Part shown: positions 8,170-16,079 of the stretch, one piece after another
Position numbering within the stretch: position 1 is the stretch's first letter
How the letters are laid out: each line of letters starts with the position of its first letter
DNA from: an uncultured Methylococcus sp.
GTDB taxonomy: Bacteria > Pseudomonadota > Gammaproteobacteria > Methylococcales > Methylococcaceae
Direction: 5' to 3'
NCBI GenBank assembly: GCA_903835265.1
Contig: CAILMG010000087.1
Span: 1 to 49,524, forward strand
DNA length: 49,524 nt
The notes under the pieces: model-generated
Told to the model about the DNA's origin: nothing
What the model saw: the letters and a program-made list of their open reading frames with translations, nothing else
Databases searched by the model: none
Translations under genes and position numbers: made by a program

Positions 8170-9365
8170 CAAAGCCGACTCCTTAGAATCTGGGCAATCT
8201 CCGCATCGCTTAAAAGGACTGGGTTGGTTTTCATGCTGGATCCTCGAGAATGAAGGACGATGCGCTCCATATCGGATTCAAGAACCCCAAGCTGTGTGAG
8301 GTTCGGAAGTTCGAGTCGGTGGGTCAAGGCCTTGAGCTCGGCCACCAAACCGTCCTGCGCCGCCCCCGCACACAGCCCGGGCTGACCCAGAAGATCCCGA
8401 CCAATATCGGCATACTTTTGGAGTTGGGAAGCATTGGGGGCCCGCTGCCGGAGGGCTTCAATATTGACTTCTGTCGCACTCGCGAGCAAGGTTCCGCAAA
8501 CGACCCCATGCGGGATCGGAAAGAAGGAACCCAGCGGCTGGGCAAGACCGTGCACCGACCCCAATCCAGCTTGAGCCAGACAGATGCCTGAAAGGAGCGC
8601 CGCATAGGCCATTAATGAACGGCCCTCCTCGGCGGAGTCGCCGCCCTCATACCAGGGCAATAAGCCCTTGAAGGCCGCCTGGAGTCCGCTCCGCGCCAAG
8701 GCATCGGTCAACGGGTTGGCCCTAAGGGAAACAAACGATTCGAGGAGCTGAGTCACCGCATCCATGCCATTGGCGGCAATCAAGGGCTTCGGGCAAGAAG
8801 CAAGGAGATCTGGATCAATGATGGCCACTGCCGCTACCAGACGATCATCCCGAAACGACTTTTTAAAGCCATCGGGTCCAAGACGGGTGATGACCGCATT
8901 CTTCGTGGCTTCAGATCCTGTGCCTGCCGTGGTTGGAACCGCAATCAAGGGCGTTGCGGGGCCTCCATAGGGTCGCTCAGGCCCGACCCCTTCAAGATGG
9001 TCGATGACGCTATTGCCCGGCTTCAAAAGCCCCGCAATGGCCTTCGCGGCATCCAGCACGCTGCCACCACCCACCCCAACAACCACCTCGATCCCACGGC
9101 CCTGGTGAAGCTGAACCGCCTCATCAATATCGGAAGGTGAAGGTTCTCCCCCGATCTTCAATATCTTGAGGCCGACACCCAGAGCCTTAAGATCGCTTTC
9201 AAGGGCGAGAAAGGGGCTAGACCCTAAGAAAGATTGGGCACCAGTGACCAAGAGACAATGGGATCCAAAGGCTTGAATATGGGTGGGAAGATCGCGGATC
9301 GAACCGGCTCCAAAAAAGATTTTGGGCAGCCGGCCGATGGCAAAGGCTTCGATGGCGTTGATCAC
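8169..9365 (-). CDS. Iron-containing (group III) alcohol dehydrogenase
   Basis: 398 residues, typical length. The family oxidises alcohols or reduces aldehydes with NAD(P), using Fe or another divalent metal. The nucleotide-binding glycine run G-V-G-G-G-S-V-L-D-A-A-K and the family signature P-T-T-A-G-T-G-S-E-A-T are clear. Metal ligands are expected at the Asp of N-G-M-D-A-V-T and the His residues of S-V-H-G-L-A-Q-P-L-G and I-P-H-G-V-V. The GTG at 9365 is chosen because it overlaps the TGA of the upstream gene (GTGA) and gives a normal N-terminus (V-I-N-A-I-E-A-F); the longer frame would run deep into that gene. The substrate is not readable. Pairing with an LsrG-like protein suggests handling of a small carbonyl compound (inference). 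Confidence 0.93.
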   Translation of the reverse strand: MINAIEAFAIGRLPKIFFGAGSIRDLPTHIQAFGSHCLLVTGAQSFLGSSPFLALESDLKALGVGLKILKIGGEPSPSDIDEAVQLHQGRGIEVVVGVGGGSVLDAAKAIAGLLKPGNSVIDHLEGVGPERPYGGPATPLIAVPTTAGTGSEATKNAVITRLGPDGFKKSFRDDRLVAAVAIIDPDLLASCPKPLIAANGMDAVTQLLESFVSLRANPLTDALARSGLQAAFKGLLPWYEGGDSAEEGRSLMAYAALLSGICLAQAGLGSVHGLAQPLGSFFPIPHGVVCGTLLASATEVNIEALRQRAPNASQLQKYADIGRDLLGQPGLCAGAAQDGLVAELKALTHRLELPNLTQLGVLESDMERIVLHSRGSSMKTNPVLLSDAEIAQILRSRL

Positions 9366-9658
9366 GCCGGATACAGCCAGTCCATGGCGATGCCCTGCCG
9401 GGGTTTGGCCATCATCCCTTCGACCCGAAGCCGCCATCGAAGGTAATGATCGGTGGTCTTGTGATGGGCCGCATCCTCTGGCGATTGATACACTTCATAG
9501 AGCATGAAATGCTGAGGATCCTCGGGATCTTGCAGCACATCGAAGCGCACATTGCCGACTTCTTCGATTGATGCTTCATGATTCTCTCGGGTCGCTTCGA
9601 TGAAGCCAGCGATCGATGGTGGAAGAACATAAACGTGGACGAGGGTCACATGCATCAT
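9362..9658 (-). CDS. LsrG-like ABM-domain protein (AI-2 phosphate isomerase / putative monooxygenase family)
   Basis: 98 residues forming one antibiotic-biosynthesis-monooxygenase (dimeric alpha+beta barrel) domain. As I recall E. coli LsrG, the match is close over the whole length: M-H-V-T-L-V at the start, R-F-D-V-L-Q-D-P in the middle and H-K-T-T-x-H-Y later. LsrG isomerises phosphorylated autoinducer-2 (P-DPD). No other lsr genes (kinase, receptor, transporter) are in the window, so AI-2 turnover is not established and a general small-carbonyl role is equally possible. The ATG at 9655, one codon inside, is an alternative start. It is first in an operon with the iron alcohol dehydrogenase (GTGA overlap) and lnt. 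Confidence 0.87.
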   Translation of the reverse strand: MMHVTLVHVYVLPPSIAGFIEATRENHEASIEEVGNVRFDVLQDPEDPQHFMLYEVYQSPEDAAHHKTTDHYLRWRLRVEGMMAKPRQGIAMDWLYPA

Positions 9659-9840
9659 GGATCGGGGAGGTCAGAGGGTTTAGACCCCAGGCCACTAAAA
9701 ATGGCGAAGGGACCTTAGCTCCTCATTTTGGCATAAATCCAAATCCAGCTAAACACCCAGCTTCTCCTCAAGACCCTTGCAGGGAGTATGCTCATGCAGT
9801 ACTGTCAATGGAGATGTATTGACTGATAGAGACAACACCG

Positions 9841-11676
9841 ATGCTGGTATCAAAACCTACGTTGATCGTCCGAATGTTAGCGACGACCCTGATCCTCATG
9901 GGGGTGGCCACCCGAACCACTGCCGGGATGGTGCCTGATCTTATGGTGATGATGAAAAAGGATGTCGATACCGATTCGCCGCGTGCCATCGATCCCGCCC
10001 TTCTAAAACAGCTTGAACTGATCGCCGGCGTGTCTCTGACCTCGCTAGGTCAGACTCGAACCCATGCCCAGATTCTTTCCATCACCGGCTGGGTGACCCT
10101 CGAGCAGGCCGAAGCGGCCGCCCATCGACTGAGTCTTCTGGAGGGTGTCCTCTGGGCAGAACTTGCAGCGGAACCGATCAGAAAACCCGCCGCCCAATCC
10201 ATAACCCAAGAGCCTCCGGTCATTTTGGAGTTTTTGGTCAAATTAAAGGACGATCGGTTAGAGGTTCCCCCGAATCATGGCCTTCTAGAAAAGCTTTCCG
10301 CGGCCATCGGCCAGCCCCTGTCTTATTCAAGGAATACGACCGTTGCAAGGGTCCTGACGCTCGATAAAGCGGTCACCCAATCTCAAGCGGCTGTGATCGA
10401 ACAAACCCTCGAATCCTTATCGGAGGTCCTCTACGCAGACCCCGTTCAATGGGCCAAGCAACAATCAATCGTTCCTAATGATCCTCACTTTTATGGTCAA
10501 TTGCACCTTTACGATGCGTTGACCTCCGCCGGTGGCGCCAATGTGCAAGCCGCCTGGAATATCACCCAAGGAACACCGAATATTGGCGTTGCGGTTATTG
10601 ATACCGGCGCCCTTTTTAGCCATCCAGACCTCGAACGGGCCTTGGGATCCAATCGGCCAAGAGTGAAAGAGCGCGGCTGGGACCTGATCTCCGACCCGAC
10701 CATTGCCCGGGACGGCGATGGCCGGGATGCCTATGCCGGGGATGAAGGCGATTGGACACCCGCGGTTTGCAATGGCAGCATCAGCACCGATACGAGGCCC
10801 AGTAGCTGGCATGGCAGCCATATGACGGGGATAGTCGCTGCAACCACCAACAACCATCAGGGTGTTGCCGGCATCAATTTCAAGGCTAAGGTCGTCCCGG
10901 TCCGGGTCTTGGGTGCCTGTGGTGGCAGGTCCGACGACACCAATGATGGGATCTATTGGGCCGCAGGCCACAAAGATGTCCCCGGCACGAAGCCTAACCG
11001 CAACAAAGTACAGGTTCTCAGTATGAGCCTGGGTGCCGATGTTCCTTGCTCTGACAGTGACCAAGCAGCCATCGACTATGCCCTATCAAGGGGGATCACC
11101 GTGGTGGTGGCTGGCGGCAATGGGTCGATCGATATGAAGTTCTCTAGCCCCGCAGGATGCCGGGGGGTGATCGCCGTGTCTGCCGTTGGCCCGACCGGTG
11201 ATCTCGCCTATTACAGTAATTTCGGGAAGATTGTCTCCATCGCCTCGCCCGGAGGCCAAACCTTTTGGAGCATTATGAATGAGGCTGGAACGGTCATTGA
11301 TTTTAAAGAAATCCTTTCATTTGGGATCTATGCACCGGTTAATCTAAGCCTTGAACGCCCCGATCCCAAAGCCATGGGCTATGCCTGGTATCAAGGCACC
11401 AGCATTGCAACCCCTGTGGTTTCTGGGATTGTATCGCTGATGCTGTCTCTCGACCGGCAGCATCGATTAACCCCTCAAAAAATCAAGGACATCATCCAAG
11501 AAACCGCGCGGCCATTTCCGCTGACCACCATCCAGTTGGTGCAGAATGCTGAGACGCAAGTCGTCGAGGAGACGGAAGTCCCTTCAAGGTGCGAGAGCAG
11601 CCTCAAGGGACTCTGCGGACCCGGCATCATTGATGCAGAAGCCGCTCTGAAAGCCGTTCTTGATATGAAACGGTGA
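9841..11676 (+). CDS. Secreted subtilisin-like serine protease (S8) with duplicated propeptide
   Basis: 611 residues. A signal peptide (residues 1-29, ending T-T-A-G) predicts export. Two similar segments follow (about 51-113 and 140-205), each running from L-L-x-K/Q-L through a central threonine stretch to a Leu-rich helix and W/Y-A-E/D; they look like tandem I9-type propeptide/inhibitor domains. The catalytic domain begins near 225 with Asp254 (V-I-D-T-G), His324 (W-H-G-S-H-M-T-G), oxyanion Asn427 (A-G-G-N-G) and Ser521 (G-T-S-I-A-T-P). Several Cys (310, 360, 403, 440) suggest disulphides. There is no autotransporter barrel. It is divergent from the lsrG-like operon across about 180 bases and precedes a PfkB gene by 28 bases. 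Confidence 0.93.
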   Translation: MLVSKPTLIVRMLATTLILMGVATRTTAGMVPDLMVMMKKDVDTDSPRAIDPALLKQLELIAGVSLTSLGQTRTHAQILSITGWVTLEQAEAAAHRLSLLEGVLWAELAAEPIRKPAAQSITQEPPVILEFLVKLKDDRLEVPPNHGLLEKLSAAIGQPLSYSRNTTVARVLTLDKAVTQSQAAVIEQTLESLSEVLYADPVQWAKQQSIVPNDPHFYGQLHLYDALTSAGGANVQAAWNITQGTPNIGVAVIDTGALFSHPDLERALGSNRPRVKERGWDLISDPTIARDGDGRDAYAGDEGDWTPAVCNGSISTDTRPSSWHGSHMTGIVAATTNNHQGVAGINFKAKVVPVRVLGACGGRSDDTNDGIYWAAGHKDVPGTKPNRNKVQVLSMSLGADVPCSDSDQAAIDYALSRGITVVVAGGNGSIDMKFSSPAGCRGVIAVSAVGPTGDLAYYSNFGKIVSIASPGGQTFWSIMNEAGTVIDFKEILSFGIYAPVNLSLERPDPKAMGYAWYQGTSIATPVVSGIVSLMLSLDRQHRLTPQKIKDIIQETARPFPLTTIQLVQNAETQVVEETEVPSRCESSLKGLCGPGIIDAEAALKAVLDMKR

Positions 11677-11704
11677 TGCTCCACTTGTTTGTCTGAGAAC
11701 GCCC

Positions 11705-12613
11705 ATGGCTGCTGATATCCTGATCGTCAATACCAACCCCCTCCTCAATTTGGTCCATCAGGACGTCTTTAAGCCAGCAGCGATCCATCGCGTTCAGGGA
11801 CTCAAGGTTCATGCCGAAGGCAAAGGCGTCAACGTGGCGAGGCTCCTGGTCCGACTCGGCCATCGAGTGAATCTCACCGGGTTTGCAGGCGGACATCCAG
11901 GTGCCTGGCTCAGGGAGATCATCAAAGCCGATGGCATTGAGGATTCCTTTATCCCGACGAAGGCTCCGATGCGAATGGGGTTTATGGCCTCAGCCCCGGA
12001 AGAGTCGCATCCCACCACGTTCCTTCCGGATGGTTTTGAGGTCCTTGAGGAGGAGATCACCCAGCTGCTCGAAAGGGTCCGGGTGTTGATCCAAAGGGCG
12101 GGCCTAGTGATCATCAGTGGCTCGGTCCCAGACCCCTTGGTGGCAACTGCCTATCCTAAGATGATCGCCATGGGGGTGTCGCTCGGGGTTCCCATCTGGC
12201 TTGATGCTCATGGCAAAGGCCTTGAGGCAGCCCTTCGTGGCCCCTTGCTCCCGCAATTAGCTAAACCCAATCGCGACGAATTTAAGGAGATCAACCACTG
12301 GGAAGGAGTGCCTGAACTTCATATCACCGATGGACCTCTTCCGATTGAAGTCCGCACTAAAACGGAGGGTCACTGGCGGGTTACCCCACCAGCACTTCGA
12401 GAAGTCAATCCGGTCGGCTGTGGCGACTGTTACGTCGCAGGCCTCGCTCACGGCACCCTCAAGGGCTGGTCGTTTCAAGAACGCCTACGATTTGCCGCCG
12501 CCGCTGGTTCCGCCAATGCCCAGCGCCCCGACGTGGCCATGATCACACCGAATGAGATCGATCAGCTTCTTGATCAGGTCGAGGTCAAGATGGAACCGCG
12601 GGATCCCCCCTAA
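11705..12613 (+). CDS. PfkB-family sugar kinase, 1-phosphofructokinase/tagatose-6-P kinase (FruK/LacC) type
   Basis: 302 residues. It should phosphorylate a sugar phosphate with ATP in the cytosol. The N-terminal N-T-N-P-L-L-N-L is the counterpart of the FruK/LacC T-L-N-P-A-x-D motif, with Asn where the substrate-binding Asp normally sits. G-K-G-V-N-V-A-R matches the first PfkB signature, and N-P-V-G-C-G-D-C-Y-V-A-G matches the second. There the catalytic Asp is kept but the usual G-A-G-D reads G-C-G-D. These two changes make the exact substrate uncertain. It follows the protease by 28 bases, possibly in one transcript, and its last 29 bases overlap the convergent yheT gene. Confidence 0.87.
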   Translation: MAADILIVNTNPLLNLVHQDVFKPAAIHRVQGLKVHAEGKGVNVARLLVRLGHRVNLTGFAGGHPGAWLREIIKADGIEDSFIPTKAPMRMGFMASAPEESHPTTFLPDGFEVLEEEITQLLERVRVLIQRAGLVIISGSVPDPLVATAYPKMIAMGVSLGVPIWLDAHGKGLEAALRGPLLPQLAKPNRDEFKEINHWEGVPELHITDGPLPIEVRTKTEGHWRVTPPALREVNPVGCGDCYVAGLAHGTLKGWSFQERLRFAAAAGSANAQRPDVAMITPNEIDQLLDQVEVKMEPRDPP

Positions 12614-13586
12614 GAGCATTCAAGACCTTGCTGAAATAATCGGGAACCATGCGCTCCAACCAATACCCTTGGGACCAGGGAAACGCTCCATCGACAAAGC
12701 CCACATGGCCACCCGAGCCGCTAACGATCATCTCGACCAAGGGCGACAGTTCATCGTCCAAAGGCAAAACCTCAGGGGTCATAAAAGGATCATCAAGCGC
12801 GTGCACAATGCGTGTTGGCCGTTTGATACCCGCGAGGTAGCGGCGACTACTCGAGGCATCATAGTAGGCTTTGGCGCTCTCAAAACCATAAAGCCCCCCA
12901 ACAACGCGGGCATCATAGTCCCAAAAGGTCTTGATCGGCCGAAGATCCCCAAGCATCCTCAGTTTCTGTGCTTCCTCCTCAAGACCCAGCACCTCAAGCC
13001 GTGAAAGCTTAACGGCCACATACTCTTTCAACTCCTCAAGGAGCCGATTGCGGTAAACCCTCGACCACCCCTGATCAAGTCGGGTGGCACAAAGATCCAG
13101 TCGAAGCGGGACCGAAACCGCCACCGCCCCCTCGATAGCGGCGTTACTGCCGGTCTCGCCAAGCCATTTCAGCAAGACATTGCCACCCAGCGAGTAGCCA
13201 ATCGCTAGGAAAGGGGTTTGAGGCTCTCGCTGCCTCAACTGATGGAGTAGGAATGAAAAATCGGACGTCTCCCCGGAGTGATAGCCCAAGGCCGTGTGAT
13301 TAGGCTCCCCGCTGCAGCCTCTAAAGTTGAGGGCAACCGTTCGGAACCCTTTCAGGGCCAACGCCACCTGCATACCCCGAATGTAGGGGGACTTCGACGA
13401 ACCCGACAAACCATGCAATAAGACGACTAAGGGGCCATCGGGGCGAGGCTCAAACCAATCGATATCGATGAAGTCCCCATCGGGCGTCATGAGCCGCTCC
13501 CGATGCGTTGAAGGGACCGGACGATCTCTAAAGAGGGGTTGCCACAGCGTCTGGAGATGAGGACCCGGTAACCACCAAGGAGGCAT
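12585..13586 (-). CDS. yheT: YheT-family alpha/beta hydrolase
   Basis: 333 residues. It is a cytosolic serine hydrolase of the AB-hydrolase YheT family, whose physiological substrate is unknown (esterase activity is assumed). The N-terminal P-P-W-W-L-P-G-P-H-L-Q-T-L-W is the family hallmark. The oxyanion region is L-L-H-G-L-S-G-S, the nucleophile is the Ser of G-Y-S-L-G-G-N, and Asp and His are expected in H-A-L-D-D-P-F and G-G-H-V-G-F. ATG 13586 is chosen because it starts exactly at this hallmark and lies 8 bases after the stop of the upstream outer-membrane gene; the longer frame would overlap that gene. Its 3' end overlaps the convergent kinase by 29 bases. Confidence 0.93.
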   Translation of the reverse strand: MPPWWLPGPHLQTLWQPLFRDRPVPSTHRERLMTPDGDFIDIDWFEPRPDGPLVVLLHGLSGSSKSPYIRGMQVALALKGFRTVALNFRGCSGEPNHTALGYHSGETSDFSFLLHQLRQREPQTPFLAIGYSLGGNVLLKWLGETGSNAAIEGAVAVSVPLRLDLCATRLDQGWSRVYRNRLLEELKEYVAVKLSRLEVLGLEEEAQKLRMLGDLRPIKTFWDYDARVVGGLYGFESAKAYYDASSSRRYLAGIKRPTRIVHALDDPFMTPEVLPLDDELSPLVEMIVSGSGGHVGFVDGAFPWSQGYWLERMVPDYFSKVLNALRGDPAVPS

Positions 13587-13594
13587 AAAATGGT

Positions 13595-14527
13595 TCAAGG
13601 TTGAGACTCCCCAGGGGCTAAAGCCAACACCGACCAACTCACGACGAGGACCTGCCCTTCAAGCCTTGAGCGCGACCACAGGTCCCATTCATAGCGCGCG
13701 GTGACCTTACTTCGAAGGTCCGGAATCATGATCCCGATTTCGGGCCCAAGACCCGCTGCGCGCTCCCGCTGACCATAGGCGACTGCCGGCAAGGCGCTTC
13801 CTTCATCTTTGGCGACCTGCCAAAGGCCATATCCAGTGACACCCAAATCAAACAAGGAAAAGACGCGGGCCCCAAGCCCCCCTTGAATCTGAACGCTGTC
13901 ACCTCGGGTGATATCAATGTGTTCTTTGCGCTGATAGATGTTGTAGCTGGTGAGCGCTGAAAGTCTGAACGAGCGGGCATCATCAAAGAAGACGGTTCCC
14001 CCTAAGGAGACCTGCTCTGACCACTGAGGTTGCGCTAAGCCCTTTCGGTTCAACTGTCCGGTCGGAGCGTAAAGGCTGAAGGACGTGGTGATATCAAGAC
14101 GCGGTAAGCGCCAACCAAGCTTCAGTGGTTCGAAATAGAGATCCCCAAGACCGACCTGGTCCATGTCCTTTAACGGCTGTGTGCTCCTAAGATGAAGACC
14201 CGCAATGGGTGCTGCAAGGCTCGCACTGTAATAGGGTCCCTCATCAGACCATCGCGTGGTGGCAGATAAGCCAAAAACATTGGCAAAGGCTCTCACCGAG
14301 AGATCACCGACCGGGGCAGTTTGGCCATTCCCAAGAATGTAACGATCCGCGTCAAATTGAATGTAGCGATCGCCCGCGTAGACCCCTTCTGGCTGTTGCG
14401 ATCCGGCATCAAGCCCCACGGTTCCGAGTATTTTATGCCCGAAATCGCCATCCGCCACAGCCCCATTGCCAAGGGTGGCTAGGGCCAGACATATGCCCCA
14501 CCACGCCTTTAAGCCTCGCCGGCCCAT
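13595..14527 (-). CDS. Outer-membrane beta-barrel protein, phenol-degradation meta-pathway (MetA) transporter-like
   Basis: 310 residues with a signal peptide (about 1-25, ending A-V-A-D). The mature part is rich in alternating aromatic and polar strands typical of an outer-membrane barrel. The order of motifs (G-L-G-D-L-Y-F-E-P, L-Y-A-P-T-G, then R-L-S-A-L-T-S-Y-N-I-Y near the middle) matches the Phenol_MetA_deg/SphA-type family of channel-like proteins. The family name does not prove that phenols are transported. It lies 18 bases after the peroxiredoxin gene and 8 bases before yheT, so the four genes from the Cys-rich lipoprotein to yheT may form one transcript. The assignment is from pattern, not alignment. 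Confidence 0.78.
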   Translation of the reverse strand: MGRRGLKAWWGICLALATLGNGAVADGDFGHKILGTVGLDAGSQQPEGVYAGDRYIQFDADRYILGNGQTAPVGDLSVRAFANVFGLSATTRWSDEGPYYSASLAAPIAGLHLRSTQPLKDMDQVGLGDLYFEPLKLGWRLPRLDITTSFSLYAPTGQLNRKGLAQPQWSEQVSLGGTVFFDDARSFRLSALTSYNIYQRKEHIDITRGDSVQIQGGLGARVFSLFDLGVTGYGLWQVAKDEGSALPAVAYGQRERAAGLGPEIGIMIPDLRSKVTARYEWDLWSRSRLEGQVLVVSWSVLALAPGESQP

Positions 14528-14545
14528 GAATCTTTGCCAAAACCC

Positions 14546-15067
14546 TTAATGAGCCGCCTGCAGCCTCTCAAGCCGCTGAGCGACCACTTTCGCATCCAAA
14601 GCAGGATCGACATCATCATTAATATCTCGGATGTTGAGATCGGGGTCGATAATGAAGGTCCAGCGTTTGGCCATGTTAACGACCGGCATCTTCACTCCAT
14701 AAGCATCCGTGACGCGGGCATCCGCATCAGAAAATAAGGTGAAATTAAGGTGATGTTCATCATGGAAGGTCTTTAGGGCCGATACGGTATCGGTACTGAC
14801 CCCATACACCTCCGCATGAAGATCCCTCACCGCCTTCAAGGCATCACGGAAGGCACACGCCTGCGTTGTGCATCCAGGGGTTCCCGCCTTGGGATAAAAA
14901 TAAAGGACGGTCCAGCCCACCCCGCGGCGAGATTCTAAAGAAAACGTCGCACCATTCTGGTCCTTCAGTTCAAACAGAGGCGCCTTTTCACCCACCTTCA
15001 CTCCTTGTGAAAACGCCATCGGTGAATAGGAAAGCATCAGGGCTAAGAGAACAATAAGGGGTTTCAT
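14546..15067 (-). CDS. Exported Bcp/PrxQ-type peroxiredoxin
   Basis: 173 residues. The thioredoxin-fold peroxidase reduces H2O2 and organic hydroperoxides. The peroxidatic Cys66 and resolving Cys71 lie in G-T-P-G-C-T-T-Q-A-C, the five-residue spacing of the PrxQ/Bcp class. Unlike cytosolic Bcp, it starts with a clear signal peptide (residues 1-20, M-K-P-L-I-V-L-L-A-L..M-A-F-S), so it should act in the periplasm and needs an envelope thiol donor that is not encoded here. The start overlaps the stop of the Cys-rich lipoprotein gene (ATGA), implying coupled translation. Confidence 0.94.
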   Translation of the reverse strand: MKPLIVLLALMLSYSPMAFSQGVKVGEKAPLFELKDQNGATFSLESRRGVGWTVLYFYPKAGTPGCTTQACAFRDALKAVRDLHAEVYGVSTDTVSALKTFHDEHHLNFTLFSDADARVTDAYGVKMPVVNMAKRWTFIIDPDLNIRDINDDVDPALDAKVVAQRLERLQAAH

Positions 15068-15597
15068 GGGGCTTTCTCCTGGTTATCTTGGGGTGCCTCT
15101 CGGACCACATTAAAGCTCGGTGGTTCCATGGGCTTCTGATTCAACGCCGGCTTTTTAGTGGGCGCTAGTCTCTGAAAATCTTCAAGCTCCTGAAGATCGG
15201 TCCCACACTGTTCAAGGCAAGCATCAAGATCAGGGCCACATTGATCAAATTGGTGTTCTTTGGCTAAAGGCGTAATGCAGGGACCTTGGCCAACGGCTGC
15301 CCCCGGGTACTTTCGAAGACAAATCCAATAGTTTTCCTTCGCCTGCTCATAATCAAGGCGTTGGGCTTCATTGAAACGGGCATAGAACTGGCTGCACGAT
15401 TGCCCATTATTAAGGCATTGAAGACCGCAGGCTCGGCGCTGGTCTTCATCAGGGCCCTGAAATGGGAGCCCGCCGGCGCAGCCTCCAAAGGCCAAAGCCA
15501 CAAAAACGAGGAGGCTTGCTAGAATCGGCTGCAATGAAAGGCACGCAAATACTTTTATAATCAGCTCAAAAAGTTGACGGCCACCGCCAGTTGGCAT
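15064..15597 (-). CDS. Cysteine-rich lipoprotein, unknown function
   Basis: About 177 residues from the ATG at 15597. A hydrophobic run ends in a lipobox L-A-F-G-G-C, so the mature protein should be a lipoprotein. At least eight further cysteines follow in pairs (C-G-L-Q-C, G-Q-S-C, W-I-C, G-P-C, D-Q-C, D-A-C-L-E-Q-C), suggesting several disulphides, then a Pro-rich tail. I do not recognise the family. The start is uncertain: no ribosome site is evident, and the TTG at 15534 would give a shorter signal peptide of more usual length. Coupling by ATGA overlap to an exported peroxiredoxin suggests a role in envelope thiol chemistry (inference). Confidence 0.68.
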   Translation of the reverse strand: MPTGGGRQLFELIIKVFACLSLQPILASLLVFVALAFGGCAGGLPFQGPDEDQRRACGLQCLNNGQSCSQFYARFNEAQRLDYEQAKENYWICLRKYPGAAVGQGPCITPLAKEHQFDQCGPDLDACLEQCGTDLQELEDFQRLAPTKKPALNQKPMEPPSFNVVREAPQDNQEKAP

Positions 15598-15685
15598 AGC
15601 GTTACACCCAAGAACCTCCGGTTGAAATGATTTTGCTAAACTCATCGCGAATGCACCGATAACAATGAGAACAGGAGCTGATCGA

Positions 15686-15991
15686 TTGAAAAAATATTGC
15701 TTTCATTGTGCCATGCTCACTCTGATCGTGGTGACGATGAGCGGTTGCAGCAGCATCAGGAGCCGGACCGAAACACAGCCTGAAGATTGGACAGTCTATC
15801 CAGGGGTTCAGCAAGATGGGTCTGACCTTCTCAAGGCGTTCGAGGGACATCTTAAAGGGCCCCAGTGGACCATGGCCGTGGTAGTCCCCTTCTTGATTGC
15901 AGATACACCCTTTTCGGTTCTCCTTGATACCGTTGCCCTCCCCTACGACGCTTACCTCGTATCGCAAAATCAAGGCAAAGAAAACGACTGA
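15686..15991 (+). CDS. YceK/YidQ-type small lipoprotein (DUF1375-like)
   Basis: 101 residues from TTG 15686, which has AGGAG 8 bases upstream; the in-frame ATG at 15665 lacks this. The signal ends M-S-G-C, a lipobox. The mature part shows Y-P-G-V-Q-Q-D and D-T-P-F-S-V-L-L-D-T-V-A-L-P-Y-D, the motif typical of YceK/YidQ lipoproteins. Their role is not established. It is divergent from the Cys-rich lipoprotein gene and convergent with the multicopper oxidase. Confidence 0.82.
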   Translation: MKKYCFHCAMLTLIVVTMSGCSSIRSRTETQPEDWTVYPGVQQDGSDLLKAFEGHLKGPQWTMAVVVPFLIADTPFSVLLDTVALPYDAYLVSQNQGKEND

Positions 15992-16027
15992 GTCACCCCA
16001 GCGACGGATTCAGCAGAGGCCGACTCG

Positions 16028-16055
16028 CCCTCGTTTTCTAACGATTGAACGAGGG
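16028..16055. terminator. Inverted repeat between convergent genes, possible terminator
   Basis: CCCTCGTT (16028-16035) and AACGAGGG (16048-16055) form an 8-bp perfect stem with a 12-base loop. It lies between the stops of the YceK-like and multicopper oxidase genes. No T-run follows on either strand, so intrinsic termination is weakly supported. Confidence 0.35.
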
Positions 16056-16079
16056 TGGCCTAATGGCCGAGAAGAATGG

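Noticed and set aside
9362-9658. Calling the ABM-domain gene a confirmed quorum-signal (AI-2) degradation gene
   Set aside because: The match to LsrG is good, but no lsrK, lsrR, lsrF or lsr transporter is present, so only the family is claimed.
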